From Nonomuraea thailandensis (lineage in GTDB: Bacteria; Actinomycetota; Actinomycetes; Streptosporangiales; Streptosporangiaceae), in assembly GCF_024172165.1 (NCBI RefSeq), contig NZ_JAMZEB010000002.1, positions 2,005,501 through 2,069,500 on the forward strand: DNA of 64,000 nucleotides. Reading direction: 5' to 3'. Positions within the stretch are counted from its first letter, which is position 1; the number at the start of each line of letters is the position of its first letter. A model generated the notes under the pieces. It saw nothing but the letters and a program-made list of their open reading frames with translations, searched no databases and was not told where the DNA came from. Below are positions 18,908 through 28,614 of this stretch, piece after piece. The position numbers and the translations under genes are program-made.

Positions 18908-19836
18908 CCAGGTACCTGCTGTCGCGGGCCGGGCAGGCGGCGCTCGTGCTCTGGGCCGCCTTCACGGCGAGCTACGTGCTCCTGCAGCTCCTGCCCGGCG
19001 ACTCGATCCTGATCAAGTTCCAGAACCCGGAGCTCGGCCTGTCACCTCAGCAGATCGCCGAGATCCGCGCCCACTACGCCGGCGGCTCGCCCCTCGCCGA
19101 CTACGTCCAGACCCTGCTGGGCTTCCTGACCGGCAGCCTCGGCTACTCGATCGACACCGGCGCCCCCGTGGTCGAGCGGCTGGCCGAGGCGGTGCCCGAG
19201 ACCGCCCGGCTGGCGTCGGCCGCGTTCCTGCTGGCCGTGCTGATCGCCGTGGCGATCGCGTTCGCGGCGAGCTACAGCACGACCTCCTGGCTGCGCGGGG
19301 CGCTGCTGTCGGTGCCGTCGCTGTTCGTCTCGGTGCCGGCGTTCTGGCTGGGGATCCTGCTGATCCAGGTCTTCTCGTTCCGGCTGGGGCTGGTGCCGGT
19401 GATCGGCGGCAGCGAAGCGCAGCAGCTCGTCCTGCCCGTGCTGACCCTGGCCGTGCCGATCTCGGCGCCGATCGCGCAGGTGCTCGCGCGCGCCATCGAC
19501 CAGGTGTACGCGCAGCCGTTCGTGCCGGTGATCGCGGCCAGGGGCGCCACGCGCTGGTGGATCCTGTGGCGGCACGTGGCCCGCAACGCCGTGCTGCCGA
19601 CGCTCACCGTGGCCGGGCTGACGTTCGGCGAGCTGATCGCGGGCTCGGTCGTGACCGAGACCGTCTTCGGCCGGGCCGGGATCGGCCGGCTCACCGAGCA
19701 GGCCGTCAACGCGCAGGACACGCCGGTCATGCTGGCCGTCGTGGTGCTCGCCGCCGCCGTGTTCGTGCTGGTCAACCTGGTGGTGGACGTGCTGTTCCCG
19801 ATCCTGGACCCGCGCCTGAAGGGAGCGGCGGCATGA
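18904..19836 (+). CDS. ABC transporter permease (DppB type)
   Basis: A 310-residue inner-membrane permease with six hydrophobic helices and the DppB N-terminal signature (YLLSRAGQAALVLWAAFTASYVLLQLLPGDS). The cytoplasmic EAA-like coupling loop that contacts the ATPase is VIAARGATRWWILWRHVARNAVLPT. GTG 18904 overlaps the stop of the binding protein (GTGA). It pairs with the next gene to make the heterodimeric channel. Confidence 0.93.
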   Translation: MTRYLLSRAGQAALVLWAAFTASYVLLQLLPGDSILIKFQNPELGLSPQQIAEIRAHYAGGSPLADYVQTLLGFLTGSLGYSIDTGAPVVERLAEAVPETARLASAAFLLAVLIAVAIAFAASYSTTSWLRGALLSVPSLFVSVPAFWLGILLIQVFSFRLGLVPVIGGSEAQQLVLPVLTLAVPISAPIAQVLARAIDQVYAQPFVPVIAARGATRWWILWRHVARNAVLPTLTVAGLTFGELIAGSVVTETVFGRAGIGRLTEQAVNAQDTPVMLAVVVLAAAVFVLVNLVVDVLFPILDPRLKGAAA

Positions 19837-20764
19837 CAGGCGCACCGAGCCCGGCCGAGGAGTCGAACGGCCGCCCGGCCGCTGTGGCGAACGGCAGCCA
19901 GGCCGCTGGGGTCGACGGCCGCCCGGCCGAGGCCGCGAGGCCCGGGCGCGGCAGGATGGGCCGCGCTTGGCTCGGCCGGATGCCGGTCGGGCTGGTCCTG
20001 GCCTGGCTGGTCGTCGCGCTCGTGCTGCTCTGGGCGGCCGTGCCGGGCCTGTTCACCGCGTACGACCCGATCGCCGGCGTGCCCGCCGACAAGCTCCGGC
20101 CACCGGGCGCTGACCACCTGTTCGGCACCGACGCGGTCGGGCGGGACGTCTTCGCCCGCGTGGTGCACGGCTCGGTGCACTCGCTGTCCGGGGCGCTCGT
20201 CGCCGTCGGGGTGGGCCTGCTGCTCGGCACGCTGCTCGGCACGCTGGCCGGCGCCGCGGGCGGGGTGGCGGACGCGGCCGTCATGCGCGTCGTGGACGTG
20301 CTGCCGTCGGTGCCCGGCCTGCTCCTCGCCCTGACCGTGATCATCCTGCTCGGCCCCGGCACGGTGAACGTGGCCATCGCCGTCGGCATCGGCTCGGTGG
20401 CGGCCTTCGCCCGCCTGGCCCGCGCCGAGGTCGTACGGGTGCGCCGCACCGACTACGTGGAGGCCGCGTTCGGCAGCGGCGGCCGGTTCCCCGCGGTGTT
20501 GTGGCGGCACGTGCTGCCCAACTCCCTGGGCCCCGTCATCGCGCTGGCCGCCCTGCAGTTCGGCGCCGCCATCCTGGCCATCTCGACGCTCGGCTTCCTC
20601 GGCTACGGCGCCGAGCCGCCCACCCCCGAATGGGGGCTGCTCATCGCGGAGGGGCGCAACTACCTGGCCACCTCGTGGTGGCTGACCACGCTGCCCGGCG
20701 CCGTCGTGGTCGCCGTGGTGCTGGCCGCCGGACGCATCAGCCGCTCGATCGGAAGGGAACACGC

Positions 20765-20768
<4 letters not shown>
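19833..20768 (+). CDS. ABC transporter permease (DppC type)
   Basis: A 311-residue permease. The first about 45 residues are an unusual Ala/Gly/Arg-rich cytoplasmic tail ([30 protein letters not shown]) before the DppC-type first helix. The motif [20 protein letters not shown] is diagnostic of the family, and the EAA loop is [27 protein letters not shown] 19833 overlaps the previous stop by 4 nt. Confidence 0.93.
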
Positions 20769-22308
<1,540 letters not shown>

Positions 22309-22312
<4 letters not shown>

Positions 22313-23301
22313 GACTCGGTTTCTTCACCCGGTTGCTGGACGACGCGCCGCCCGGTGAGCGGTACCGGCTGGCCGCCGAGCAGATCCGGCACGCCGAGGC
22401 GTACGGGTTCGACACGGCGTGGGTGGCGCAGCACCACTTCGACGGCGAGGAGGGCGGGCTGCCCGCGCCCCTGGTGTTCCTCGCCCACGTCGCGGCCATG
22501 ACCGAGCACATCAGGCTCGGCACCGGCATCATCACGCTGCCGCTGGAGCAGCCGCTGCGGGTGGCGGAGGACACCGCCGTGCTCGACCTGCTGACCGGCG
22601 GGCGGCTGGAGGTGGGGGTGGGCGGCGGCGGCACGCCGTCGGCGTTCGGGCCCTTCGGGCACGACCCCGCCGACCGCGCGGCCCTGTACGCCGAGCACCT
22701 GTGGGTGCTGCGCCGCGCCTGGGCGGGCGAGGACCTCGGCGGGGGCAGCCGGCTCTACCCGCCCGCGCCGCGGCTGCTCGACGCCGTGTGGGAGGCCACG
22801 TTCTCGGTCGCCGGCGGGGCCAGGGCGGGGCGGGCGGGCCACGGGCTGATGTTGTCGCGCACCCAGCCGCGGCCCGCCGAGCGCCCGCAGGCCACGCTGG
22901 CGGACCTGCAGCTCCCGATCGTCGAGGCGTACCACGAGAGCCTGCCGCCCGGCGCCGGGCCGCGCATCATGGCGTCGCGGACCGCGTTCGTGGCCGACAG
23001 CCGCGCCGAGGCGCTGCGGTACGCCGAGATCGGCCTCGGCCGGCGCACCCTGCCCTTCGAGCTGCCCGGCAGCGACCTCGACAGCCGGATCACCGCCTAC
23101 GACGTGCACCTCGGCACGCCGCAGGACGTCATCGAGAGCCTGAGCGCCGATCCCACCCTGCGGCAGGCGACCGACCTGGTCTTCCAGGTGCACTCGGTGG
23201 ACCCGCCGCACCCTCTGGTCCTGCGCTCCATCGAGCTGCTGGCGACCGAGGTCGCGCCCGCGCTCGGCCGGCGCCCCGTCACGGAAACGAGCAAGAAATG
23301 A
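22309..23301 (+). CDS. Luciferase-like FMN-dependent monooxygenase
   Basis: A 330-residue TIM-barrel flavin enzyme of the LLM superfamily. Landmarks are the N-terminal strand [64 protein letters not shown], and a late [15 protein letters not shown]. Such enzymes use reduced FMN and oxygen to oxidise or cleave small organic molecules; the reductase is not in this operon. By context it matches what I remember as the KPN_01858 family, which recurs beside this transporter type. It probably acts on the imported compound. Confidence 0.9.
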
Positions 23302-23885
23302 TCACTGACGTCATCGACCACCTGGCCGGGATCGCCCCCGGCTCCTCCCTCGACCGGCTGCGCGACCGGCGGCCCGACGCCCGCGAGCACGCCCAGCGCA
23401 GCTACGACGCGCTCTTCACCCCCGACGACGAGGGCGAGGTCACGCTCGTCGAGCGTGACGCGGTCGCGGCCTTCGTCACCGGCCTGCACCAGGACCTCAC
23501 GGTCGCCGGCTTCTACGCCGGCCGCCTCGCCGAGCTCTCGCCCGGCCTGCTCAAGGCCGTCGAGGCCGAGATCGAGGCCGGCCGCGCCACCGGGCCCTAC
23601 GGCGTCTACACGGGAGCCCTGGCGGCGGAGAGCGAGGAGGGGCCGCGTTACCGGGTGAGCGACCCGGCCGTGCTCGGGGTCCGGCTCGCCGCCGCGTTCG
23701 AGCACGCCCACCTGCTCGTGTTCCGGCCGCGCGAGGCCGGCAGGGACGCGCCGGCGGCGCTGCGCCGCGCGGGCTGGAGCGAGACGGGGATCGTCACGCT
23801 GTCGCAGCTCGTCGCGTTCCTCAGCTTCCAGGTACGGGTGATCACCGGCCTGCGGCTGCTCAACCAGGAAGGGGTCACAGCATGA
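23298..23885 (+). CDS. CMD-domain protein (Avi_7170-like)
   Basis: A 195-residue protein of the carboxymuconolactone decarboxylase/AhpD fold class, starting [22 protein letters not shown]. It lacks the CxxC pair of active AhpD peroxidases: no Cys occurs in the protein. It may therefore be a structural partner or a non-redox enzyme. From memory it fits the Avi_7170 group that co-occurs with the next gene and the luciferase-like monooxygenase. It overlaps the monooxygenase by 4 nt. Its stop codon lies in the first 36-bp copy of a start-region duplication. Confidence 0.82.
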   Translation: MITDVIDHLAGIAPGSSLDRLRDRRPDAREHAQRSYDALFTPDDEGEVTLVERDAVAAFVTGLHQDLTVAGFYAGRLAELSPGLLKAVEAEIEAGRATGPYGVYTGALAAESEEGPRYRVSDPAVLGVRLAAAFEHAHLLVFRPREAGRDAPAALRRAGWSETGIVTLSQLVAFLSFQVRVITGLRLLNQEGVTA

Positions 23886-23952
23886 CCGGCCTCACCACAC
23901 GGAAGGACATCGGGGGCATGACCGGCCTCGCCACACGGAAGGACATCGGGGC
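23882..23952. repeat. Tandem duplication (36 + 35 bp) of a start region
   Basis: Copy one is 23882-23917 and copy two 23918-23952. Both begin ATGACCGGCCTC and contain GGAAGGACATCGGGG. The sequence after copy two begins ATGACGGGCTTCACC, the start of the next gene, which resembles the repeat start. Copy two is one base shorter, which shifts the frame. Confidence 0.92.
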
Positions 23953-23956
23953 ATGA
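23882..23956 (+). CDS. 24-codon mini-ORF made by the start-region duplication
   Basis: The frame ATG 23882 to TGA 23956 encodes 24 residues with two near-identical 12-residue units (MTGLTTRKDIGG, then MTGLATRKDIGA). It overlaps the CMD gene stop (ATGA) and the start of the next gene (ATGA), so ribosomes could pass through it. It is probably a by-product of duplication that preserves translational coupling, not a functional peptide. Confidence 0.5.
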   Translation: MTGLTTRKDIGGMTGLATRKDIGA

Positions 23957-24549
23957 CGGGCTTCACCACCGAGCGGCTCGGCTGGCGGCCGTGGCTGGCG
24001 CCGCTGACGGAGGAGGAGCTGACCGACGCCCACCACGAGGCGCTGGTGGACAGCGCCCGCGCCGCCTCGCCGTACTTCCTGCTGCTCGCCCGCGACCCCG
24101 GCATCCTGCACGCCCGCACCAAGACCGACCAGGACATCTTCTACAACCCCGACGGCGGCCTGCCGCGCGCCGAACGGGAGCTGGCCGCCACCGCCACCTC
24201 CCGCCGCAACGGCTGCGTCTTCTGCGCCTCGGTGCACGCGCGCTTCGCCGGTCACTACTCCAAGCGGCCCGGCGACGTGCGCCGGCTGCTGGACGAGGGG
24301 GTGGGCGCGCGGCAGGACGACAGGTGGCGGGCCATCATCGACGCCGCCGTGGCGCTGGCCGACACCCCGTCCCGGCTCGGCGCGGAGCACATCGCGGCGC
24401 TGCGCGCGGCCGGGCTCGACGACCTGGCGATCAGCGACGCCGTGCACGCCGGCGCGTTCTTCGGCTGGGCGAACCGGCTGATGCTCTCACTCGGCGAGCC
24501 CACACGGGAGAACAAGCGACCCGCCTCGACCAGCCCGGAGGAGACGTGA
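23953..24549 (+). CDS. AhpD-like alkylhydroperoxidase domain protein (Avi_7169-like)
   Basis: A 198-residue protein with the AhpD active-site pattern: an acidic residue upstream (PRAERELAATATS), then NGCVFCASVHARF, i.e. C-x2-C-x3-H. This suggests thiol-based peroxidase or disulfide chemistry, possibly removing peroxides formed by the monooxygenase. The ribosome-binding site GGAAGGA sits in the second copy of the 36/35-bp duplication upstream. The N-terminus MTGFTTERLG resembles the duplicated peptide. The family assignment (Avi_7169-like) is from memory. Confidence 0.86.
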   Translation: MTGFTTERLGWRPWLAPLTEEELTDAHHEALVDSARAASPYFLLLARDPGILHARTKTDQDIFYNPDGGLPRAERELAATATSRRNGCVFCASVHARFAGHYSKRPGDVRRLLDEGVGARQDDRWRAIIDAAVALADTPSRLGAEHIAALRAAGLDDLAISDAVHAGAFFGWANRLMLSLGEPTRENKRPASTSPEET

Positions 24550-24596
24550 CCCGCTCGCGGCTCGACCGGCCCGGAGGAGCGGTGACGCACCCGCGG
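24525..24596. repeat. Two 36-bp tandem copies duplicating a ribosome-binding site and GTG start
   Basis: Copies at 24525-24560 and 24561-24596 both contain CCCGGAGGAG followed by GTGAC. The first supplies GTG 24546 (overlapping the previous stop) and the second GTG 24582, each at offset 21 within its copy. Confidence 0.92.
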
Positions 24597-25202
24597 CTCG
24601 ACCATCTCGTCTACGCGGTGCCCGACCTCGCCGCCGGGGTCGCCGAGTTCGCCGAGCGCACGGGGATCAGCCCGGCGCCCGGCGGCAGCCATCCCGGAGG
24701 CACCGCCAACCACCTCGTCCGCTTCGGGCCTTCGTCATACCTGGAGATCATCGGCCCCGACCCGGCGGCCACCGTCCGGCCGCGGGCGTTCGGCCTGGAG
24801 ACGCTGGCCGAGCCCCGGCTCGCCGCGTGGGCCGTGCGGCCGGACGACCTGGACACGTCGGTACGGCGGGCCCGCGAGCAGGGCTACGACCCCGGCGACG
24901 TGCAGCCCCTCTCCCGCCGCACCCCGGCGGGAGAGCTGCTGGAGTGGCGGCTCACGCGGCGCGAGGACCCCGCGGAGGTCGTGCCGGTACCGTTCCTCAT
25001 CGACTGGGGCGCGACCCGCCACCCCGCCGACTCGGACCTGCCGCTGGTCAGCCTGATCGCCTTCTCCGCCGCGCATCCCCGCTCCGAGGCGCTCCGGCGT
25101 GACCTGGCCGCGCTCGGCGTCCGGCTCGACGTCGCCGACGGGCCGGCGCCGGCGTTGCGCGCCGTCATCGGCACCCCGAGGGGGGACGTGATCCTGCGCT
25201 GA
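24546..25202 (+). CDS. VOC/glyoxalase-like protein
   Basis: A protein of 218 residues (GTG 24546) or 206 residues (GTG 24582). The core starts PRLDHLVYAVPDLAAGVAEF, with SHPGGTANHLVRFGPSSYLEIIGPD, typical of Glyoxalase_3-like vicinal oxygen chelate proteins. Candidate metal ligands are His in LDHLVY and Glu in YLEIIG. The second GTG gives the more compact family-like start and also has GGAGGAG before it, so both may be used. It ends the nine-frame operon and may process or bind the transported compound or its oxidation product. Confidence 0.82.
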   Translation: MTRSRLDRPGGAVTHPRLDHLVYAVPDLAAGVAEFAERTGISPAPGGSHPGGTANHLVRFGPSSYLEIIGPDPAATVRPRAFGLETLAEPRLAAWAVRPDDLDTSVRRAREQGYDPGDVQPLSRRTPAGELLEWRLTRREDPAEVVPVPFLIDWGATRHPADSDLPLVSLIAFSAAHPRSEALRRDLAALGVRLDVADGPAPALRAVIGTPRGDVILR

Positions 25203-25245
25203 CCAGATCCTGCACGGGGCAAGTGATCCTGCCCTGGCCAGATCC

Positions 25246-25314
25246 TGCAAACGGTTGCACCTCGGATCCTGGGGTGATGTGCTCATCACGTCTGGATCAG
25301 TGCAAGGGGTTGAC
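25246..25314 (+). promoter_or_regulatory. LacI-like operators upstream of the pectinase
   Basis: TGCAAACGGTTGCA (25246-25259) is a near-perfect 14-bp palindrome centred on CG, the shape of LacI-family operators. A weaker relative, TGCAAGGGGTTGAC, lies at 25301-25314 and merges with a TTGACA at 25310-25315. A 12-bp direct repeat CCAGATCCTGCA precedes the first site (25203 and 25238). Confidence 0.55.
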
Positions 25315-25362
25315 ATAGCATCCGGGATGTCCGGCGCAGGTCCCGGCGAGGGAGGCCCGTCC

Positions 25363-26808
25363 ATGCCGAACCGTTCCCGAGGTCGTTCCTGGAGCCGTCG
25401 CGATGCGATGCGCGCCATGGCCGTGTCCGCAGCCGTGTCGGCCTTCGCCGTCCCGATGAGCCTGGACGCGCCGGCCGCGCTGGCGTTATCCGATCCGTGG
25501 GCGCGGGCCAACCGCATCGCGGCGAAGGTGCGCGGGCCGAGGTTCCCGCACCGTCGCTTCGATATCCGGAAATATGGTGCCGTAGGGGACGGGGTGACGG
25601 ACTGCACGGCCGCCATCCGTACCGCGATCAGGGCCTGTCACGCGGCGGGCGGCGGGCACGTGGACGTGCCCGAGGGGCGGTTCCTGACCGGCGCCGTGCA
25701 CCTGCTGAGCAACGTGGACCTGCACGTGGCCGAGGGTGCCACGCTGCTGTTCAGCACCGACCCCAAGGCGTACCTGCCGCTGGTGCTGACCAGGTTCGAG
25801 GGCGTCGAGCTGTTCAACTACTCGCCGCTGATCTACGCCTACGGGCAGCACGACATCGCGGTGACCGGGGCGGGCGTGCTCGACGGGCAGGCCGACGACG
25901 ACCACTGGTGGCCGTGGAAGGGCTCGGGGGACCACGGCTGGGAGCCGGGGCAGCCGCGCCAGGCCGAGGCCAGGGCCGCCCTGTTCGACCAGGCCGAGCA
26001 GGGCGTGCCGGTCGAGCGGCGGGTGTACGGCGAGGGCGGCTACCTGCGCCCGTCCTTCGTCCAGCCCTACCGCTGCCGCGACGTGCTCATCGAGGGCGTC
26101 ACCATCGTCAACTCGCCGATGTGGGAGATCCACCCCACGCTGTCGGAGAACGTGCTCGTGCGCGGCGTCACGGTCCGCACCCACGGCCCGAACAACGACG
26201 GCTGCAACCCCGAGTCCAGCCGGATGGTGGTGATCCGGGACTGCACGTTCGACACCGGCGACGACTGCATCGCGATCAAGTCGGGCCGCAACGCCGACGG
26301 CCGCCGCGTCAACGTGCCGAGCGAGCACATCCTGGTCGAGGGCTGCACGTTCCGCGAGGGGCACGGCGGCATGACGATCGGCAGCGAGATGTCCGGCGGC
26401 GTGCGCGAGGTGTTCATCAGGGACTGCACGATGTCCAGCCCGAATCTCGACATCGCGCTGCGCTTCAAGACCAACTCCGTGCGGGGCGGCTTCGTCGAGG
26501 GCTTCCACGCCAGGAACCTGGAGATCGGCCAGGTCGGCGGCTCGGTCATCGACATCAACTTCAACTACGAGGAGGGGCCGGGGCACGGCTTCAACCCCGT
26601 GGTGGGCGGGATCGACGTGCGCGACATGACCGTACGGACCGCCAACCGGGCGCTCAACCTGCGCGGTTACGCCGACGCGCCGATCCGCGGCGTCAGGCTG
26701 ACCGACGTGGACTTCGGCGCCATCGCGACGCCGAGCGTCGTCGAGCACGTCGAGAGCCTCGTCCTGGAGAACGTCCTGGCGAACGGCGAACCGCTGATCA
26801 TCGCCTGA
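25363..26808 (+). CDS. Secreted GH28 polygalacturonase-like glycosidase
   Basis: A 481-residue right-handed beta-helix enzyme of glycoside hydrolase family 28 (pectin or rhamnogalacturonan hydrolase). An N-terminal twin-arginine-like signal (WSRRDAMRAMAVSAAVSAFAV) suggests Tat export. All four GH28 signatures are present: NND with Asp279, GDD with Asp300 and Asp301, GHG with His334, and RFK with Arg367/Lys369. GGGAGG lies 8 nt before ATG 25363. Upstream LacI-type palindromes suggest induction by pectic sugars. The FDIRKYGAVGDGVTD opening is typical of the plant/bacterial exo-type branch; exo versus endo activity is unresolved. Confidence 0.92.
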   Translation: MPNRSRGRSWSRRDAMRAMAVSAAVSAFAVPMSLDAPAALALSDPWARANRIAAKVRGPRFPHRRFDIRKYGAVGDGVTDCTAAIRTAIRACHAAGGGHVDVPEGRFLTGAVHLLSNVDLHVAEGATLLFSTDPKAYLPLVLTRFEGVELFNYSPLIYAYGQHDIAVTGAGVLDGQADDDHWWPWKGSGDHGWEPGQPRQAEARAALFDQAEQGVPVERRVYGEGGYLRPSFVQPYRCRDVLIEGVTIVNSPMWEIHPTLSENVLVRGVTVRTHGPNNDGCNPESSRMVVIRDCTFDTGDDCIAIKSGRNADGRRVNVPSEHILVEGCTFREGHGGMTIGSEMSGGVREVFIRDCTMSSPNLDIALRFKTNSVRGGFVEGFHARNLEIGQVGGSVIDINFNYEEGPGHGFNPVVGGIDVRDMTVRTANRALNLRGYADAPIRGVRLTDVDFGAIATPSVVEHVESLVLENVLANGEPLIIA

Positions 26809-27016
26809 ACGACCGTGATACCACCGCCGGCGTACGCACCGACCTGGAGATCGCCATCCCCTAGGGCGAACCCCTGAGGCCTCCGGCAGTACGCGGGGAC
26901 CCCGGCGTACGTGCGACGACGTACAACAGGTGTCTCCCCCGGCCCGACGCTCCCGGCCGCCGAGTTCGCGAGTCTGAACGCAGACGGAAACGACATCCTC
27001 GACGAGGGAGCACGAC

Positions 27017-27487
27017 ATGACCGCCACCATCGAAACGATGATCTCCAGGCTGTCCGGCTGGCTGGCCCGGCACAGCATCGACGTCCTGCGGGTCAGCCTC
27101 GGGCTGGTCTTCGTGGCCTTCGGCACGCTGAAGTTCTTCCCGGGGGTGAGCCCGGCGGAGGCGCTGTCGGTGGCCACGCTGGAGAAGCTGTCCCTGGGCA
27201 TGCTGTCGGGCTACGCGGCGCAGGCCGTGATCGCCGCGATGGAGGTCTTCATCGGCCTCGCCCTGGTGACCGGCAAGCTGCTGAAGACGGGGCTCGTGGT
27301 GATGACGGGCGCGCTGGCGGGCTTCTTCGCGCCGTACGTGTTCTTCTTCACGAACCTGTTCCCCGGCGCCCCGACGCTCGAGGCGCAGTACATCTTCAAG
27401 GACATCGTCCTGGCGGCGGCGGCCATGGTGATCGGGGCCCGCGCCCTCGGCGCCCGCCTGGTCCCGGCCCGGGACCGGATGGCGTGA
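27017..27487 (+). CDS. DoxX-family membrane protein
   Basis: A 156-residue inner-membrane protein with four hydrophobic helices (VLRVSLGLVFVAFGTLKFF, AAQAVIAAMEVFIGLALV, GLVVMTGALAGFFAPYVFFF, DIVLAAAAMVIGARAL). The LRVSLGLVFVAFGTLKF opening is typical of the DoxX/DUF417-like group. GAGGGAG lies about 8 nt before ATG 27017. It is followed by an 11-bp tandem repeat and the convergent sigma-factor gene. DoxX relatives are linked to redox stress; no function is shown here. Confidence 0.8.
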   Translation: MTATIETMISRLSGWLARHSIDVLRVSLGLVFVAFGTLKFFPGVSPAEALSVATLEKLSLGMLSGYAAQAVIAAMEVFIGLALVTGKLLKTGLVVMTGALAGFFAPYVFFFTNLFPGAPTLEAQYIFKDIVLAAAAMVIGARALGARLVPARDRMA

Positions 27488-27583
27488 ACGGGGACAGGAC
27501 GCGGACGGCCGCCGGGGCCCGGACCCCGGCGGCCGTTCGCCGTTCCCTGGCCGGCGTTCTCCCCGGCCCGCGCCTCACCCTGC

Positions 27584-27649
27584 GCTCACCCCGTGCTCAC
27601 CCCGTGCTCACCCCGTGCTCACCCCGTGCTCACCCCGTGCTCACCCCGC
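27584..27649. repeat. Six tandem copies of an 11-bp unit
   Basis: GCTCACCCCGT is repeated from 27584; the sixth copy has one change (GCTCACCCCGC). The array lies between the stop of the DoxX gene and the stop of the convergent sigma factor. The bases just after it, in a diverged copy, contain the sigma stop codon (27653-27655). Confidence 0.92.
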
Positions 27650-27652
27650 GCC

Positions 27653-28531
27653 TCACCCCGCGTCGGGCAGATCCAGTGACGCGAGCCGGGCGGGATCGAC
27701 CACGGCCGTGATGCGGGCGATCCGGCCGTCGGCGACGGTGAAGGCCAGGAGCGACAGCGGAGTGCCGTCCTCGCGCCACGCCACGAATCCGGGAAGGCCG
27801 TTGACCAGCACTTCCCGCCCCTGCGAGGCCGCGCCGGTGCCCACCCGGGTGCCGGAGGCGACCTTGGTGGCGCCGAGGACCACGACCACCCCGCCGGGCG
27901 TGTCGATCGTCAGCCGCACCTCGGGGTCGAGCACGCGCAGCAACTCCTCGAAGTCGCCCCGGCGCGCCGCCGCCAGGAAGGCCCGGACCACCTCCCGCTG
28001 CTCCGGCCCGCCGCCCGGCGGCCGGCCGGTCGCCCGCACCTTCCTGCGGGCGCGGCTGGCGAGCATCTTGGCCGCGTCCGCCGAGCTGCCGAGGATCTGG
28101 CCGATCTCGCCGAACGGCACCGCGAACAGGTCGTGCAGCACGAACGCCAGCCGCTCACGCGGCCCCAGCGACTCCAGCACGACGAGCAGCGCCAGCCCGA
28201 CCGAGTCGGCGAGCGCCACGTCGTCCTCCGGCGCGAGGCCGTCGTCGACCGTGACCACGAGCTCGGGCAGCCGGTCGTCGTAGGACGCCTCGGGGCGGGC
28301 CTGCCGCGAGCGCAGGACGTCCAGGCTGATCCGGCCGACCACGGTGGTCAGCCAGCCGGCGAGGTTGTCGATCGTCGCCGCGTCCTGCCGGGAGAGCCGC
28401 AGCCAGGCCTCCTGCACCACGTCGTCGGCGTCGGCGTGCGAGCCGAGCATGCGGTAGGCGACCGCGCGCAGCCGGTCGCGCTGCGCCTCGAACGCCTCGG
28501 CGACCGGATCCGCCGGGCCGGTGTCGGACAT
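27653..28531 (-). CDS. ECF sigma factor, ECF41/SigJ type
   Basis: A 292-residue sigma factor. Region 2 is in FEAQRDRLRAVAYRMLGSHADADDVVQEAWLRL; region 4 is in LGPRERLAFVLHDLFAVPFGEIGQILG...AAKMLASRARRKV. A C-terminal SnoaL-like extension (REVVRAFLAAARRGDFEELLRVLDPEVRLTID) marks the ECF41 group, in which this domain replaces a separate anti-sigma factor and tunes activity. The start ATG 28531 has GGAGG upstream. The divergent gene encodes a CMD-type protein, the usual ECF41 partner, supporting the group and a shared regulon. Confidence 0.92.
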   Translation of the reverse strand: MSDTGPADPVAEAFEAQRDRLRAVAYRMLGSHADADDVVQEAWLRLSRQDAATIDNLAGWLTTVVGRISLDVLRSRQARPEASYDDRLPELVVTVDDGLAPEDDVALADSVGLALLVVLESLGPRERLAFVLHDLFAVPFGEIGQILGSSADAAKMLASRARRKVRATGRPPGGGPEQREVVRAFLAAARRGDFEELLRVLDPEVRLTIDTPGGVVVVLGATKVASGTRVGTGAASQGREVLVNGLPGFVAWREDGTPLSLLAFTVADGRIARITAVVDPARLASLDLPDAG

Positions 28532-28555
28532 CTTGTTACCTTCCTCCGAACTGCT

Positions 28556-28574
28556 CCGTCATGGGTGATGACGG
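28556..28574. promoter_or_regulatory. Palindrome CCGTCAT-5-ATGACGG between sigma factor and CMD gene
   Basis: A perfect 7-bp inverted repeat with a 5-bp centre lies in the 83-bp divergent gap. It could be an operator or overlap promoter elements for both genes. I do not see the TGTCACA -35 element described for ECF41 promoters. Confidence 0.45.
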
Positions 28575-28614
28575 GCCCGGACGGGCTCGGGTAACCGATG
28601 AAGGAGCAACAACG

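Noticed and set aside
19833..20000. Frameshift or fusion in the DppC-type permease because of its odd N-terminal 45 residues
   Set aside because: The ATGA overlap and continuous frame support the annotated start; the tail is simply low-complexity cytoplasmic sequence.
27584..27649. A CRISPR-like array
   Set aside because: The units are 11 bp and directly abutting with no spacers; no cas genes are present.
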